From Marinomonas rhizomae (GTDB taxonomy: Bacteria; Pseudomonadota; Gammaproteobacteria; Pseudomonadales; Marinomonadaceae), in contig NZ_CP073343.1 in the NCBI RefSeq assembly GCF_024397855.1, positions 1,674,001-1,738,000 on the forward strand: a stretch of DNA of 64,000 bases. The letters are read 5' to 3'. Positions 7,551 through 16,766 of this stretch are shown here, piece after piece. A model generated the notes under the pieces. It saw only the letters and a program-made list of their open reading frames with translations. It was not told the origin of the DNA and did no database searches. Every line of letters begins with the position of its first letter. Within the stretch, counting starts at the first letter, position 1. Made by a program: the position numbers and the translations under genes.

Positions 7551-7762
7551 GAAGCGATAGTTGAGTTAGTAAAAACAAAGTTAAAAATGAACTTGAAATG
7601 CATGTCTAGGTAATACAAATACGAATTAGTATTTTGATTACTTAGAGCAAAGACCAATTTAGGTCATCATTTTTTGTTCATTTTTGCTTTGCTTTTAAAT
7701 CGCTCATTCCATCTTTTCATGGTTTTTTTGTTTTCAATATGCCCGATGAATGAGGGTTTAAG

Positions 7763-9688
7763 ATGATTCTTGATTGGTTACCTCCAACTTTAATTGGTGT
7801 TCTTCTTGTGCTAGCGGGGATTGGTGCGATCCGTCGTATGAATCTATGGCGTGCAGGTCAAGCTGAAAAAGTTGACTTTCTGGCTGGTTTGTTCGCGATG
7901 CCAAAGCGCTATTTGCATGATCTTCACCATGTAGTAGAACGCGATAAATATATGTCTCGTACCCACGTAGCGACAGGCGGCGGTTTTGTCTTAGCGATGG
8001 TGTTGGTCGTGTTTGTTCACCTGTTTGGCGTGAAAAGTGAGATTCTCGCTTGGGCCTTATTGGGTGCTTTGGTGTTGATGTTTTGTGGTGCTCTGTTCGT
8101 AGCAAAACGTCGTTTAAATCCACCATCTCGCCTTTCTAAAGGGCCGTGGATGCGTTTGCCAAAAAGCTTGCTGACGTTTTCTATTACCTTTTTCGTATTG
8201 ACCTTACCTGCTGCTGGGATATTACCTGAGGGGTTTGGTGGTTGGGCGCTGACTTTAGTATTGTCTGCGTTGATCCTAATGAGCTTGAGTGAAATGCTAT
8301 TTGGCATGACATGGGGCGGGCCAATGAAGCATGCTTTTGCTGGGGCTTTGCATCTTGCTTTCCACCGACGTTCAGAGCGTTTTGGTGGCGGTCGTTCTAC
8401 CGGCTTAAAACCTGTTGATTTTGGCGATGGCGTGACCGTGAAAGCGGTACATGGTGTGGCGAAGCCAACAGACTTCAAATGGAACCAATTGTTAGGTTTT
8501 GATGCTTGCGTACAATGTGGTCGCTGTGAAGCCGTTTGCCCTGCGTTTGCAGCAGGTCAGCCATTGAATCCCAAAAAACTTATTCAAGATATGGTGGTGG
8601 GTTTTGCTGGTGGTACAGATGAAAAGTACGCTGGTAGTGCATACCCAGGTGTTGAGGTTGGTAATGCTAAAGGTGCGCCGAATCAGATTATTACTGATGG
8701 TTTGGTAAACCCAGATACACTTTGGTCTTGTACAACGTGCCGAGCTTGTGTTGAAGAATGTCCTATGATGATTGAGCACGTGGATGCCATTGTTGATATG
8801 CGTCGCTTCTTGACACTAGAAAAGGGCGATACTCCTAATAAAGGCGCTCAAGTATTAGAAAATATTATCGCTACCGATAACCCAAATGGTTACTCTCCAG
8901 CAAGTCGTACTCACTGGGCTGCCGATCAGAACCTTAAAGTAATGAAAGATGTAAAACAGGCTGATGTGCTGTTTTGGGTATCTGATGGTGCTTTTGACAT
9001 GCGTAGCCAGCGAATTTTACGTTCTTTTGTGAAGCTGTTAAAAGCCGCGAATGTTGATGTAGCAATTTTAGGTGATGAAGAGCTTGATAGTGGTGATGTT
9101 GCCCGTCGTTTGGGTGATGATGCGGCTTTCCAAAGTTTGGCGAAACGCAATTTGGCCACTTTGTCGAAATATCGCTTTAAAACCATTGTTACGACAGACC
9201 CACATGCGTTTCATTGTTTGAAAAATGAATACGGTGATTTTGGTTCTGATGCGTTGAAAGACGTGGAAGTGCTGCACCATACGACATTTTTGAATCGCTT
9301 GATCAAAGAAGATCGCTTTAACTTGAACCCTCTTCAAGGCAGTAAAGTGACCTACCACGATCCTTGTTATCTAGGTCGTTACAACGGAGAGTATGAAGCG
9401 CCGCGAGAATTACTTGCAAGCTTAGGTATTGAAATCGCTGAAATGGAACGTTCTCGTTTCCGTTCACGCTGTTGTGGCGGTGGTGGTGGTGCCCCTATTA
9501 CTGATATCCCTGGTGAACGTCGTATTGCTGATATGCGTATGGAAGATGTTACTAGCACTGGCGCAGACATGGTCGCGGTCGGTTGTCAGCAATGTACTGC
9601 TATGCTTGAAGGTGTCGTAGAGCCACGTCCAGTGGTAAAAGATATTGCTGAAATTCTTGCTGGGCAGCTAATTGAGGAGGCACACTGA
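7763..9688 (+). CDS. dgcB: Dimethylglycine demethylase iron-sulfur membrane subunit DgcB
   Basis: This 641-residue protein has an N-terminal membrane region with about five segments (residues 4-22, 73-93, 97-115, 133-150 and 155-176). Two 4Fe-4S motifs follow (CVQCGRCEAVCP and CTTCRACVEECP) and then CCG-type heterodisulfide-reductase domains (HDPCYLGR, RSRCCGGGGG, GCQQCT). It is predicted to take electrons from DgcA/ETF toward the quinone pool at the membrane. A 212-base gap after dgcA contains no gene or clear terminator. The ATG has a GAGGG site upstream. Its stop overlaps the start of the next gene (TGATG at 9686-9690), implying translational coupling. Confidence 0.9.
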   Translation: MILDWLPPTLIGVLLVLAGIGAIRRMNLWRAGQAEKVDFLAGLFAMPKRYLHDLHHVVERDKYMSRTHVATGGGFVLAMVLVVFVHLFGVKSEILAWALLGALVLMFCGALFVAKRRLNPPSRLSKGPWMRLPKSLLTFSITFFVLTLPAAGILPEGFGGWALTLVLSALILMSLSEMLFGMTWGGPMKHAFAGALHLAFHRRSERFGGGRSTGLKPVDFGDGVTVKAVHGVAKPTDFKWNQLLGFDACVQCGRCEAVCPAFAAGQPLNPKKLIQDMVVGFAGGTDEKYAGSAYPGVEVGNAKGAPNQIITDGLVNPDTLWSCTTCRACVEECPMMIEHVDAIVDMRRFLTLEKGDTPNKGAQVLENIIATDNPNGYSPASRTHWAADQNLKVMKDVKQADVLFWVSDGAFDMRSQRILRSFVKLLKAANVDVAILGDEELDSGDVARRLGDDAAFQSLAKRNLATLSKYRFKTIVTTDPHAFHCLKNEYGDFGSDALKDVEVLHHTTFLNRLIKEDRFNLNPLQGSKVTYHDPCYLGRYNGEYEAPRELLASLGIEIAEMERSRFRSRCCGGGGGAPITDIPGERRIADMRMEDVTSTGADMVAVGCQQCTAMLEGVVEPRPVVKDIAEILAGQLIEEAH

Positions 9689-10962
9689 TGAGCGATTTAT
9701 CATCAAAAGATAGCTCTTTAGATAACCTGTTTCGACGAGATCCTAGAGCTGAATGGATTGCACGTAACCGCTTGCATCCTTTGCATAGCGAAATGATGCA
9801 AGCTGGAAGTGGAGAAGTGCGCGGACCATCTGGTTTACTGCGTAAGAATCCACATGTCATTGGGTTTATTGGTCCAAACGGCATTAAGCGAATCGATAGG
9901 GCAAACGTGTCGTCTGCTGGCGCTGGCGGTAAAAAACGCTCAGGCGAAGCAAAAGAAGTACAGTTGCCTTTGCATACTGTCGAGAACCCAGATTTTTATA
10001 TCATGGTTGTGGCAGATATGGTCGGCGGTCGTTTGACAGGTCACGATAAAGATATTCTTGGTTTGGCGCATCAGTTGGTCGCCAAACGCAATGGTGCTGT
10101 GACACTGGTGTGCTTTGGCGAAAATAAAGAAACTCAATGCGATCTAGCAGGTGTTGACCGTTTGATTCACTTAGAAGGTGAGCAGTATGACGGTTTTGCA
10201 CCAGAAGCTAGGCTAGCTGTATTGCAGCAAATAGAAACACAATATAAACCTGTTCATTGGTTGTTTCCTGATAGTGTTCATGGCGGAATGGATTTAGCTT
10301 GTCGCTTATCTGCTCGATTGGATGAACGTCTTGCTACTCAGGCATGGCAAGTAAATGCTGAACAAACGGTTTGCCGTGGAGCGTCTGCTAGCCAAGATAT
10401 TTTGCGTGAGACACCACGTATTCTAACTTTACTGGAAGAATGTGGTGATGCGATAGACGAAACTCGTCATCAGGTATTGCCAATTTCTGTTGATGGTGTT
10501 GAACAAGCATCTCCAGCAGTTGTTGATAAAGGCTTAATCGCTGTCGATTCAAATGCGGTGCCGTTAGCAGAAGCCGAATTCATTTTGTCTGCTGGTAATG
10601 GTATTCATAACTGGGATCAGTTCCATGGTGCTGCCGCTGCTTTGCGCGCAACAGAAGGAGCAAGTCGCGTTGCGGTGGACGATGGCTTTATGCCTCGTGC
10701 ACGCCAAGTTGGTGCCTCTGGTACTTGGGTTACTGCTCGAGTTTACCTTGCTGTTGGTATCTCTGGTGCGATTCAACATATGCAGGGTATTGGTCAGTGT
10801 GACAAGGTAATTGCCATTAATACAGACGCGGGCTGTGACATGGTAAAACGTGCGGATCTGGCTGTTATCGCAGATAGTGAAGAAATTTTAGAAGAGCTTA
10901 CTAAACTTGCTCAACAGTATGCATCATCTAAAGACCAAGGGGAGAAAAGCGATGCAGCCTAA
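9688..10962 (+). CDS. etfA: Electron-transfer flavoprotein alpha subunit (betaine type)
   Basis: The 424-residue protein ends in an ETF-alpha FAD domain: ARQVGASGTWVTARVYLAVGISGAIQHMQG and IAINTDAGCDMVKRADLAV are close to the canonical signature. It is about 100 residues longer at the N-terminus than respiratory ETF-alpha, with a basic, low-complexity segment (residues 65-90), as in the pseudomonad homologue beside dgcB. It should accept electrons from the demethylase complex with the next gene product. The start ATG overlaps the dgcB stop. The end overlaps the next start by 11 bases. Confidence 0.87.
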   Translation: MSDLSSKDSSLDNLFRRDPRAEWIARNRLHPLHSEMMQAGSGEVRGPSGLLRKNPHVIGFIGPNGIKRIDRANVSSAGAGGKKRSGEAKEVQLPLHTVENPDFYIMVVADMVGGRLTGHDKDILGLAHQLVAKRNGAVTLVCFGENKETQCDLAGVDRLIHLEGEQYDGFAPEARLAVLQQIETQYKPVHWLFPDSVHGGMDLACRLSARLDERLATQAWQVNAEQTVCRGASASQDILRETPRILTLLEECGDAIDETRHQVLPISVDGVEQASPAVVDKGLIAVDSNAVPLAEAEFILSAGNGIHNWDQFHGAAAALRATEGASRVAVDDGFMPRARQVGASGTWVTARVYLAVGISGAIQHMQGIGQCDKVIAINTDAGCDMVKRADLAVIADSEEILEELTKLAQQYASSKDQGEKSDAA

Positions 10963-11728
10963 TATCAATGTGGTTTCTTTAGTGTCTGTAGGGCGCCATC
11001 CACAATCTGGTCGTGCTCGTCGTGCTGAACAAGATGGACGCGCAGTAGAACTGGGTTTAAAACTTGCAGGCAAAGCATTAACTGTAGTGCACGCTGGGAA
11101 TGCGCAAGAGTCAGTGCTTCGACAATACGCAGGTATGGGGTTGTCGTCGTTAACGGTATTGGAGCAAGAGCGTCATTGTGATGCGTTGCCTATTCTTGTT
11201 TCGTTTTTACAAGATAAACATATCGATGTGGTGCTGACTGGTGTTCGTGCTGAAGGCGGAGAGTCATCTGGCATGTTACCATATCTGTTAGCAGAGCAAC
11301 TGGGTTGGCCGTTAGTTCCTCGTGTGGCTGAGATTTTGAACGTGAAAGATGGTGAAGCCGAAGTGCTTTTGGCATTGCCGCGTGGGCAGCGTCGAGCTGT
11401 GACTGTTAAACTGCCTTTTATCGCCAGTGTTGATAACGCGGCGCAAGAAGCACGCCAAACCGCATTTGGTCCAGGGTTGAGAGCGGAGCTAAACGTTTTA
11501 AACGTGAATGCTGTAACCGATGAGGCTGCCAGTCAATGGCAGATTAGTACCGCGAAACCTCGCCCTAAGCGGATTAAAGTAGTTAAGGCAAAAACGGCCG
11601 CAGATCGAATGAAGGCAGCGACAGCAAAACCAGTCGGCGGTGGTGGTAAGGTAATGAAGGACGAAACGGCGGCTGAAAAAGCACAAGCGATATTTGATCT
11701 CTTATTAGAAGAGAAAGTGGTTCGCTAA
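10952..11728 (+). CDS. etfB: Electron-transfer flavoprotein beta subunit (betaine type)
   Basis: The 258-residue ETF-beta-like protein has the expected adenine-nucleotide alpha/beta fold: VVSLVSVGRHPQSGRARRAEQDGRAVELGLKL at the start, TGVRAEGGESSGMLPYLLAEQLGWPLVPRV in the middle. The ATG at 10952 was chosen because an AAGGGGAG ribosome site precedes it; the ORF is open for 45 bases further upstream, inside etfA. The lysine- and alanine-rich C-terminus (KPRPKRIKVVKAKT) is the usual ETF-beta tail that embraces the alpha subunit. It partners the upstream ETF-alpha in carrying demethylation electrons. Confidence 0.87.
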   Translation: MQPNINVVSLVSVGRHPQSGRARRAEQDGRAVELGLKLAGKALTVVHAGNAQESVLRQYAGMGLSSLTVLEQERHCDALPILVSFLQDKHIDVVLTGVRAEGGESSGMLPYLLAEQLGWPLVPRVAEILNVKDGEAEVLLALPRGQRRAVTVKLPFIASVDNAAQEARQTAFGPGLRAELNVLNVNAVTDEAASQWQISTAKPRPKRIKVVKAKTAADRMKAATAKPVGGGGKVMKDETAAEKAQAIFDLLLEEKVVR

Positions 11729-11802
11729 GTGTGCGTTTAGGTATAAGCTATAGTCCCCGTTGGTTATTGATTGAACAGATTGTTTGTTTATAGGTATGCA
11801 AT

Positions 11803-12033
11803 ATGATGATTGTAGATTTGGTCGACGAAGTCGACTTTAAAGAAAGACTCATCGCTCTTGGAGCGCCAGTGACTCAAGAGCAAAGCTTAGCAGAAGTGCA
11901 GTCGGCTGTGTTGTCGTGGCTACAAGCGTATCCTGAACAAACTCCCTTCGTAAAAGACCTTTGTACTGAAATGCAAAAGGATACGACAACTGTTTTACCT
12001 GAAGTGTCGAGCGTATTGGCAGCCTTCAGTTAG
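11803..12033 (+). CDS. Small acidic protein at the end of the dgc operon
   Basis: This 76-residue ORF (MMIVDLVDEVDFKERL...) is acidic, soluble and unrecognised. It lies 74 bases after etfB on the same strand and just before a strong terminator, so it is probably the last gene of the betaine operon. No cysteine or nucleotide motif suggests a function beyond one Cys near the C-terminus. There is no clear Shine-Dalgarno, only a purine-poor TAGGTATGCAAT region, so the start is uncertain. Confidence 0.55.
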   Translation: MMIVDLVDEVDFKERLIALGAPVTQEQSLAEVQSAVLSWLQAYPEQTPFVKDLCTEMQKDTTTVLPEVSSVLAAFS

Positions 12034-12073
12034 AACTCACTTATTAATAGTTTAATTCTTCAGTTATCCTTTT

Positions 12074-12117
12074 AAAAAAAGCAACTAATTAATATTTAAT
12101 TGGTTGCTTTTTTTTTT
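12074..12117 (+). terminator. Intrinsic terminator of the betaine operon
   Basis: AAAAAAAGCAACTAATTAA pairs with TTTAATTGGTTGCTTTTTTT and a long T-run follows. It separates the operon from the chemoreceptor. The AT-rich 12118-12340 has no visible gene. Confidence 0.88.
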
Positions 12118-12340
12118 TTATTTATTTATTTATTAAATATAAATTTTACTTATCATAAAAAAGTCTATAAATTCTCACTTTCTGTATTTTTAATTTTTCA
12201 CAATCCATACATCTATAGCTAGTCTTTGGCTTGTGCTAAATTTTATTCAGGAATAAAAATTTAACGCTAGCATTTTTTTAGAAATGGAAGATGCTTAAAA
12301 TGGATTTTGGTTACTTTATTTAACGAGTTGTGTAGATATT

Positions 12341-14308
12341 ATGAGAATTAAAACTAAGTTATTAATAGCTTTTTCAATTGCGACTGTTCTACCTGTGCTG
12401 TTTGTTAGCTCTATAACGGCTTATTTAGCCTCAAATCAAGCGCTTGAGAGCTTCTCTAAAAATAGTGGTCAGACGTTAAGTGCGATTGAAAAGTCATTTA
12501 ATCAGTTCTTAACCGATGTGAATTATATTGTTGGCTATATTTCCGATAGCGATCTGGTTATTTCCCCTGATGCTGAAGCTCTTACTACTTACCATGAGCA
12601 AAAAGGAAAAGCTCCCCGTGAAGTGGCTAAACAAAACGGTGGGCGTGAAGCGCAGTTGTATAATATGTTTGCGGCCATTGCGAAGAACAATCCAAACTTT
12701 GCCTATTTGTATTTAGGTGACGAATCTGACGGCTACCTTGAGTGGCCGGGTACATATGAATATGCGGACTATCATCCTAAGCAACGCTCTTGGTATACAA
12801 AAGCAATGGAGAATCCAGGTAAAGTGGTGATGCGGGATGCTTATTACTGGGAAGCAGACGATTCCATTTATATCTCTGCCGTGAGTACTTACAACAAAGG
12901 AAATGCTGTTGGTGGGGTGATTAACGTCGATGTGTCTATAAAAACCTTAATTGATATGGCAAACAAATCCAAACTTGGTAATGCTGGCAGTGTTATGGTT
13001 GTCGAAAATACAGGTACTATTTTAGTTGATGCAGAACACCCTGAAAATAATTTCAAGAAAATTGGCGATCTTGCTGGTGAAGCTTATAAAAAAATAGCTC
13101 AAACCTCTTCGGGTGTTGTTGGTTTTCAACTTAATGGCGAAGAGTATTACGCTAATGTTTATACCTCCCCTAATTTAAAGTGGAAGTTCGTCGGTTTTAT
13201 GCCAGCCTCTGAAATCTACTCCGGTACATCAAAACTAATTAAAACAACTATTATCGTATGTATATTGTTGCTGATTGTTTTTGGCTTTGTTGCGTATATT
13301 ATGTCGAAAAAGCTAATCACGCCTATTGAATCAGTTTCTAATCACTTGCGCATCTTGGCAGAAGGTGAGGGGGATTTAACTTCTCAGATTGAAATCAAGA
13401 CTAAAGATGAAACAGGAACATTGTCTAATTGGTTCAATCAATTCATTGAATCTACAAGGTTGCTTATAGTTGGTATTAAAAGATCAGGTATGCAGATTGA
13501 TAAGATTGCAGCTGAAACATCGGCGAAAGCAAGTGATGTGGCTAAAGCGACAGCAGGCCAGTTGCAGTCTATCGAGTTAATTTCTGAAGCGGGTCAGCAA
13601 ATGCTAATAGCATCGAATGAAGCAGCAGAAAGTTGCGCTAATTCTGCTCAATTTTCTGAGAAGGGCCTAGAAACGACGATAGCAGGTAAAAAACTTCTTA
13701 AAAATAGTGCAGAAGGCGTTAACCGTTTGGGCGATCGTTTGAAAGATTCGAATCTAATCATTACAGAGCTGCAAAAAGAAACGACCAATATCAATCAGAT
13801 TTTATCGACTATACAAGCGATTGCCGAGCAAACTAATTTGTTAGCACTAAATGCTGCTATTGAAGCGGCTCGTGCTGGAGAGCAAGGTCGAGGTTTTGCT
13901 GTTGTTGCAGATGAGGTGAGAACGCTTGCAGGGCGTACACAAGAATCGACGGAGCAAATTAGTAACATTTTAGGGCTTCTTGCTAATCGAACCAAGCAAG
14001 CGTCGGATTCAATGGTGACAAGCTTAGCCGAGTCGGAAAATGCAATTGGTTTATCAAACCAAGCGCTTGAATCTTTTGAGCAAATTGAAGAAGTGGTTAA
14101 GCAAATGCGCGATATGACTATGCAAACGGCCGCGTCTGCTGAAGAACAGCGTGCAGTCACTGAAGATGTTAATGGAAATATTAATTCTATTAGTGAATCA
14201 GCGCATCGAGTTTCAGGTATTTCTGGTGACGTTGCTGAGCTATGTAAGCAGCAAGATCAGTTAAGCAAAGAGCTACATTCGATGGTTGTTAGATTCCGAA
14301 CCGAATAA
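12341..14308 (+). CDS. Methyl-accepting chemotaxis protein with dCache sensor
   Basis: This 655-residue chemoreceptor has TM1 at about residues 7-29, a periplasmic dCache_1 domain (30-300), TM2 (302-323), HAMP (324-378) and a cytoplasmic methylation/signalling hairpin whose conserved tip ([19 protein letters not shown]...) starts near residue 495. The sensor contains Y....RSWY...Y....D elements ([17 protein letters not shown]) that resemble the reported amino-acid or amine-binding dCache motif. It has no C-terminal CheR-docking pentapeptide and ends VVRFRTE. Its place directly after the betaine operon suggests taxis toward a quaternary amine or amino acid; that ligand is inference. Confidence 0.88.
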   Translation: MRIKTKLLIAFSIATVLPVLFVSSITAYLASNQALESFSKNSGQTLSAIEKSFNQFLTDVNYIVGYISDSDLVISPDAEALTTYHEQKGKAPREVAKQNGGREAQLYNMFAAIAKNNPNFAYLYLGDESDGYLEWPGTYEYADYHPKQRSWYTKAMENPGKVVMRDAYYWEADDSIYISAVSTYNKGNAVGGVINVDVSIKTLIDMANKSKLGNAGSVMVVENTGTILVDAEHPENNFKKIGDLAGEAYKKIAQTSSGVVGFQLNGEEYYANVYTSPNLKWKFVGFMPASEIYSGTSKLIKTTIIVCILLLIVFGFVAYIMSKKLITPIESVSNHLRILAEGEGDLTSQIEIKTKDETGTLSNWFNQFIESTRLLIVGIKRSGMQIDKIAAETSAKASDVAKATAGQLQSIELISEAGQQMLIASNEAAESCANSAQFSEKGLETTIAGKKLLKNSAEGVNRLGDRLKDSNLIITELQKETTNINQILSTIQAIAEQTNLLALNAAIEAARAGEQGRGFAVVADEVRTLAGRTQESTEQISNILGLLANRTKQASDSMVTSLAESENAIGLSNQALESFEQIEEVVKQMRDMTMQTAASAEEQRAVTEDVNGNINSISESAHRVSGISGDVAELCKQQDQLSKELHSMVVRFRTE

Positions 14309-14336
14309 GCGACGTTTTTGCTAGTATTGAGTACAC

Positions 14337-14362
14337 AAAGGCCACTTAACAGTGGTCTTTTT
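14337..14362 (+). terminator. Intrinsic terminator of the chemoreceptor gene
   Basis: AAAGGCCACT TAAC AGTGGTCTTTTT forms a 10-pair stem with one G-U pair, ending in a T-run, 28 bases after the stop codon. Confidence 0.8.
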
Positions 14363-14459
14363 ACTTTGGGTTCGAGCTTTTCCGTGATTAGCATTTATGT
14401 TTACTGAGTGAGTTGAAATTTAAAGTTAAAAATTTCAATATTTGGTTTTAAAAAACAAG

Positions 14460-14478
14460 TGATAACGATTATCATACT
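14460..14478 (+). promoter_or_regulatory. Fur box before siderophore-binding protein gene
   Basis: TGATAACGATTATCATACT matches the GATAATGATAATCATTATC Fur consensus at most positions. It lies 28 bases upstream of an iron-type substrate-binding protein gene, so iron-repressed transcription is expected. Confidence 0.75.
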
Positions 14479-14506
14479 TGTCTAAATTTACTAATAAAGG
14501 TGTAAG

Positions 14507-15589
14507 ATGATTAAATCGTTTGTAGTGCTTTTGTTCACTCTCTTTATGAGTGCTTCCTGGGCAGATCAAGTTACGGTGAAAGATGTTCTTGGTCGTAATG
14601 TGACATTTAATGCTCCAGCACAGCGTGTAATTGTTGGATTTTACCCTGAAGATTATATGGCTATTGGAACTGAAGCCGCTTACGACAAGGTTGTGGGTAT
14701 GTCGAAATACATTTGGCAGGCACGTCAAGCTAACTGGGAAATGTACGTTAAGCATCGTCCGTCATTAGATGATATTCCGGGTATTGGTCGAGTTGATACG
14801 CAAACTTTCTCTATTGAAAAAGTCATTAGCTTGAAACCAGATGTTTTGATGTTAGCTGACTGGCAATACAAGGGATTAGGTACCGACATTGAGCGTCTTG
14901 AAAATGCTGGTGTAAAAGTAATTGTTGTTGATTACAACGCACAAACCTTAGAACGCCATATTAAGAGCACCGAGTTAATTGGTGTGATTACAGGGCAAGA
15001 AAAACGCGCAGCGACTATTGCGGCTGACTACAAAAAAACGGTTGAAAGCATAAGTAAGCGCCTTGCTGATGCTAATCTGCCAACTCCAAAAGTGTATACA
15101 GAGTTCGGTGCTTCTGGTGTACAAGAGCTTGGTTTTACCTTTGGTAAAAACATGTGGGGTGCGATTTCTACTATGGCAGGTGGCGACAATATTTCTGCGC
15201 CGTTTGTTGAGTGGTGGGGGAAGTTGAACCCTGAGCAAGTGATTGCTTCAAACCCTGACGTCATCGTTATCACAGGTTATGAAACAGGCAAAGGCTCTGA
15301 TTCAATGATCATGGGTCAAGGTGTTGATAGAGCGGAAGCCCGCAAGCGTTTAGAAGGCTATAAAAATCGCTTAGGTTGGTCGTCTATTAATGCGGTTAAA
15401 AATAATCGTTTGTATGCGGCTTATCATGGCGCATGCCGTACTATTTTTGATGCCGCTATGATTGAATTCTATGCAAAAGCTATGTATCCAGATTTGTTCG
15501 CTGATTTGAATCCTGAAAAAGCTTATTTAGACTTTTATAAAAAATACCTTCCTGTAACGCCAGAAGGAACCTTTACTTTGGCTCTTTAA
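14507..15589 (+). CDS. Iron-complex ABC transporter substrate-binding protein
   Basis: The 360-residue protein has a signal peptide (MIKSFVVLLFTLFMSASWA) followed by a class III periplasmic binding domain: QRVIVGFYPEDYMAIG, LKPDVLMLADWQYKG and NPDVIVITGYETG. This is the BtuF/FepB-like family that binds ferric siderophores, haem or cobalamin. The Fur box just upstream argues for an iron ligand. No permease or ATPase gene lies nearby, so it must work with components encoded elsewhere. The GTAAG ribosome site is weak but the start is fixed by the signal peptide. Confidence 0.83.
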   Translation: MIKSFVVLLFTLFMSASWADQVTVKDVLGRNVTFNAPAQRVIVGFYPEDYMAIGTEAAYDKVVGMSKYIWQARQANWEMYVKHRPSLDDIPGIGRVDTQTFSIEKVISLKPDVLMLADWQYKGLGTDIERLENAGVKVIVVDYNAQTLERHIKSTELIGVITGQEKRAATIAADYKKTVESISKRLADANLPTPKVYTEFGASGVQELGFTFGKNMWGAISTMAGGDNISAPFVEWWGKLNPEQVIASNPDVIVITGYETGKGSDSMIMGQGVDRAEARKRLEGYKNRLGWSSINAVKNNRLYAAYHGACRTIFDAAMIEFYAKAMYPDLFADLNPEKAYLDFYKKYLPVTPEGTFTLAL

Positions 15590-15654
15590 GCATTTCTTCT
15601 TAGTTTTACAACTTAACAGACTTTGAGGTGCTTTTAAAAGTAGCTCAGACATAC

Positions 15655-15707
15655 AAAAACCGCAGTTCTAATGTCACATTAAAAGACATGAGAGCAGCGG
15701 TTTTTTT
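15655..15707. terminator. Bidirectional terminator between convergent genes
   Basis: AAAAACCGC (15655-15663) pairs with GCGGTTTTT (15697-15705). An inner stem TCTAATGTC / GACATGAGA lies between them. The A-run and T-run on either side let it serve both the binding-protein gene and the LysR gene. Confidence 0.85.
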
Positions 15708-15720
15708 ATTTGAGTAATTT

Positions 15721-16674
15721 TTATAGATTATTGTTTTCGGCAATTGTGCGAGCGCATCCTGCGATAGTGGAGCGTAGCCAAATATGACCTGGATCGTGTT
15801 GCAGCAATGGGCTCCAAAGCATTTTCAATTCCACTGGTGGAATATCAAAGGGTGGCGGAAGCACGACGACGCTGCTGTTATCTTGCATCAAGCGAGTTGC
15901 CAATGATGGCAAGGTCGCGATTAGACCAAGTTGCTCTGTCGCACGCATGGCAACATTGTAGTTTCGAGTGAACAAACGGATATTACGTTTGAATCCCAAG
16001 TCTGCCAGTGAGCCGTCTACCCAGCCAAGCTTTTGAACTTCTTCTGGTTGAATGCCCACGCCCACACCAAACCCTGTTTTGCTTACCCAAACGTGTGGTG
16101 AGGCAAGGTAGGTTTCCAAAGAAAAGTTTCTGGCGATTTCTGAATCAGCCGGAACCAAACAAGAGAAATGGTCGACCCAAACGGATTTTTGGTGGAAGGA
16201 TTGTGGTAAGACATCGAAGCGGTTGATGACCAAATCGACTTTGCCTTTTTCAACATCGTGAAAGCTCACATCACTTGGATTCATGACATCAAGAATGACG
16301 TTTGGTGCTTCGGCCTGGAGCTTTTTCATTAATGGTGGAATTAATGTCGCTTCGGCGTAATCGCTCGCCATAATGCGGAACACACGTGAACTGGATTCGG
16401 CTTCAAAGCTTTGCCCTAAGTGTAGAACCTCGTCAACCGATTGTAAGATGCTTTGGACTCGCGGCTGTAACTGAATCGCTAATGCGGTTGGCATCATGCC
16501 ATCGCTGGTTCTAACCAACAACGGATCGTGGAATAGATCTCTTAAACGTCTTAGTCCATTGCTCATCGCTGGCTGAGTAATGCCTAGCTGATTCGCGGCG
16601 TGGGTTACATTTTGCTCCCGTAATAAGGAATCTAAGTAACGAAGTAAATTGAGATCTATTTTGTCTAACTGCAT
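15721..16674 (-). CDS. LysR-family transcriptional regulator
   Basis: The 317-residue protein starts with a LysR winged helix (LDLNLLRYLDSLLREQNVT..AANQLGITQPAMSNGLRRLR, residues 5-48). A NodD-type effector domain follows, with the IMASDYAEATLIPPLMKKL strand at about residue 100. The target is unknown. It lies downstream of the AGE gene on the same strand with 92 bases between them, containing a large inverted repeat, so it may be co-transcribed or have its own promoter. Confidence 0.85.
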   Translation of the reverse strand: MQLDKIDLNLLRYLDSLLREQNVTHAANQLGITQPAMSNGLRRLRDLFHDPLLVRTSDGMMPTALAIQLQPRVQSILQSVDEVLHLGQSFEAESSSRVFRIMASDYAEATLIPPLMKKLQAEAPNVILDVMNPSDVSFHDVEKGKVDLVINRFDVLPQSFHQKSVWVDHFSCLVPADSEIARNFSLETYLASPHVWVSKTGFGVGVGIQPEEVQKLGWVDGSLADLGFKRNIRLFTRNYNVAMRATEQLGLIATLPSLATRLMQDNSSVVVLPPPFDIPPVELKMLWSPLLQHDPGHIWLRSTIAGCARTIAENNNL

Positions 16675-16695
16675 AAAGGAAGGGGCCCGTGTCCA

Positions 16696-16758
16696 CTAAC
16701 GTAGGGGCTGCATCATACTCCATTTTAGCTATGAATAGAATGATAGCCCTTACGTTAG
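16696..16758. repeat. 63-bp inverted repeat between AGE gene and lysR
   Basis: CTAACGTAGGGGC (16696-16708) and GCCCTTACGTTAG (16746-16758) are inverted repeats with one wobble. Inner ATCAT/ATGAT pairs extend the stem. There is no T-run, so it is either an operator for the regulator or an RNA hairpin ending the AGE message. Confidence 0.55.
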
Positions 16759-16766
16759 TTACGGGA

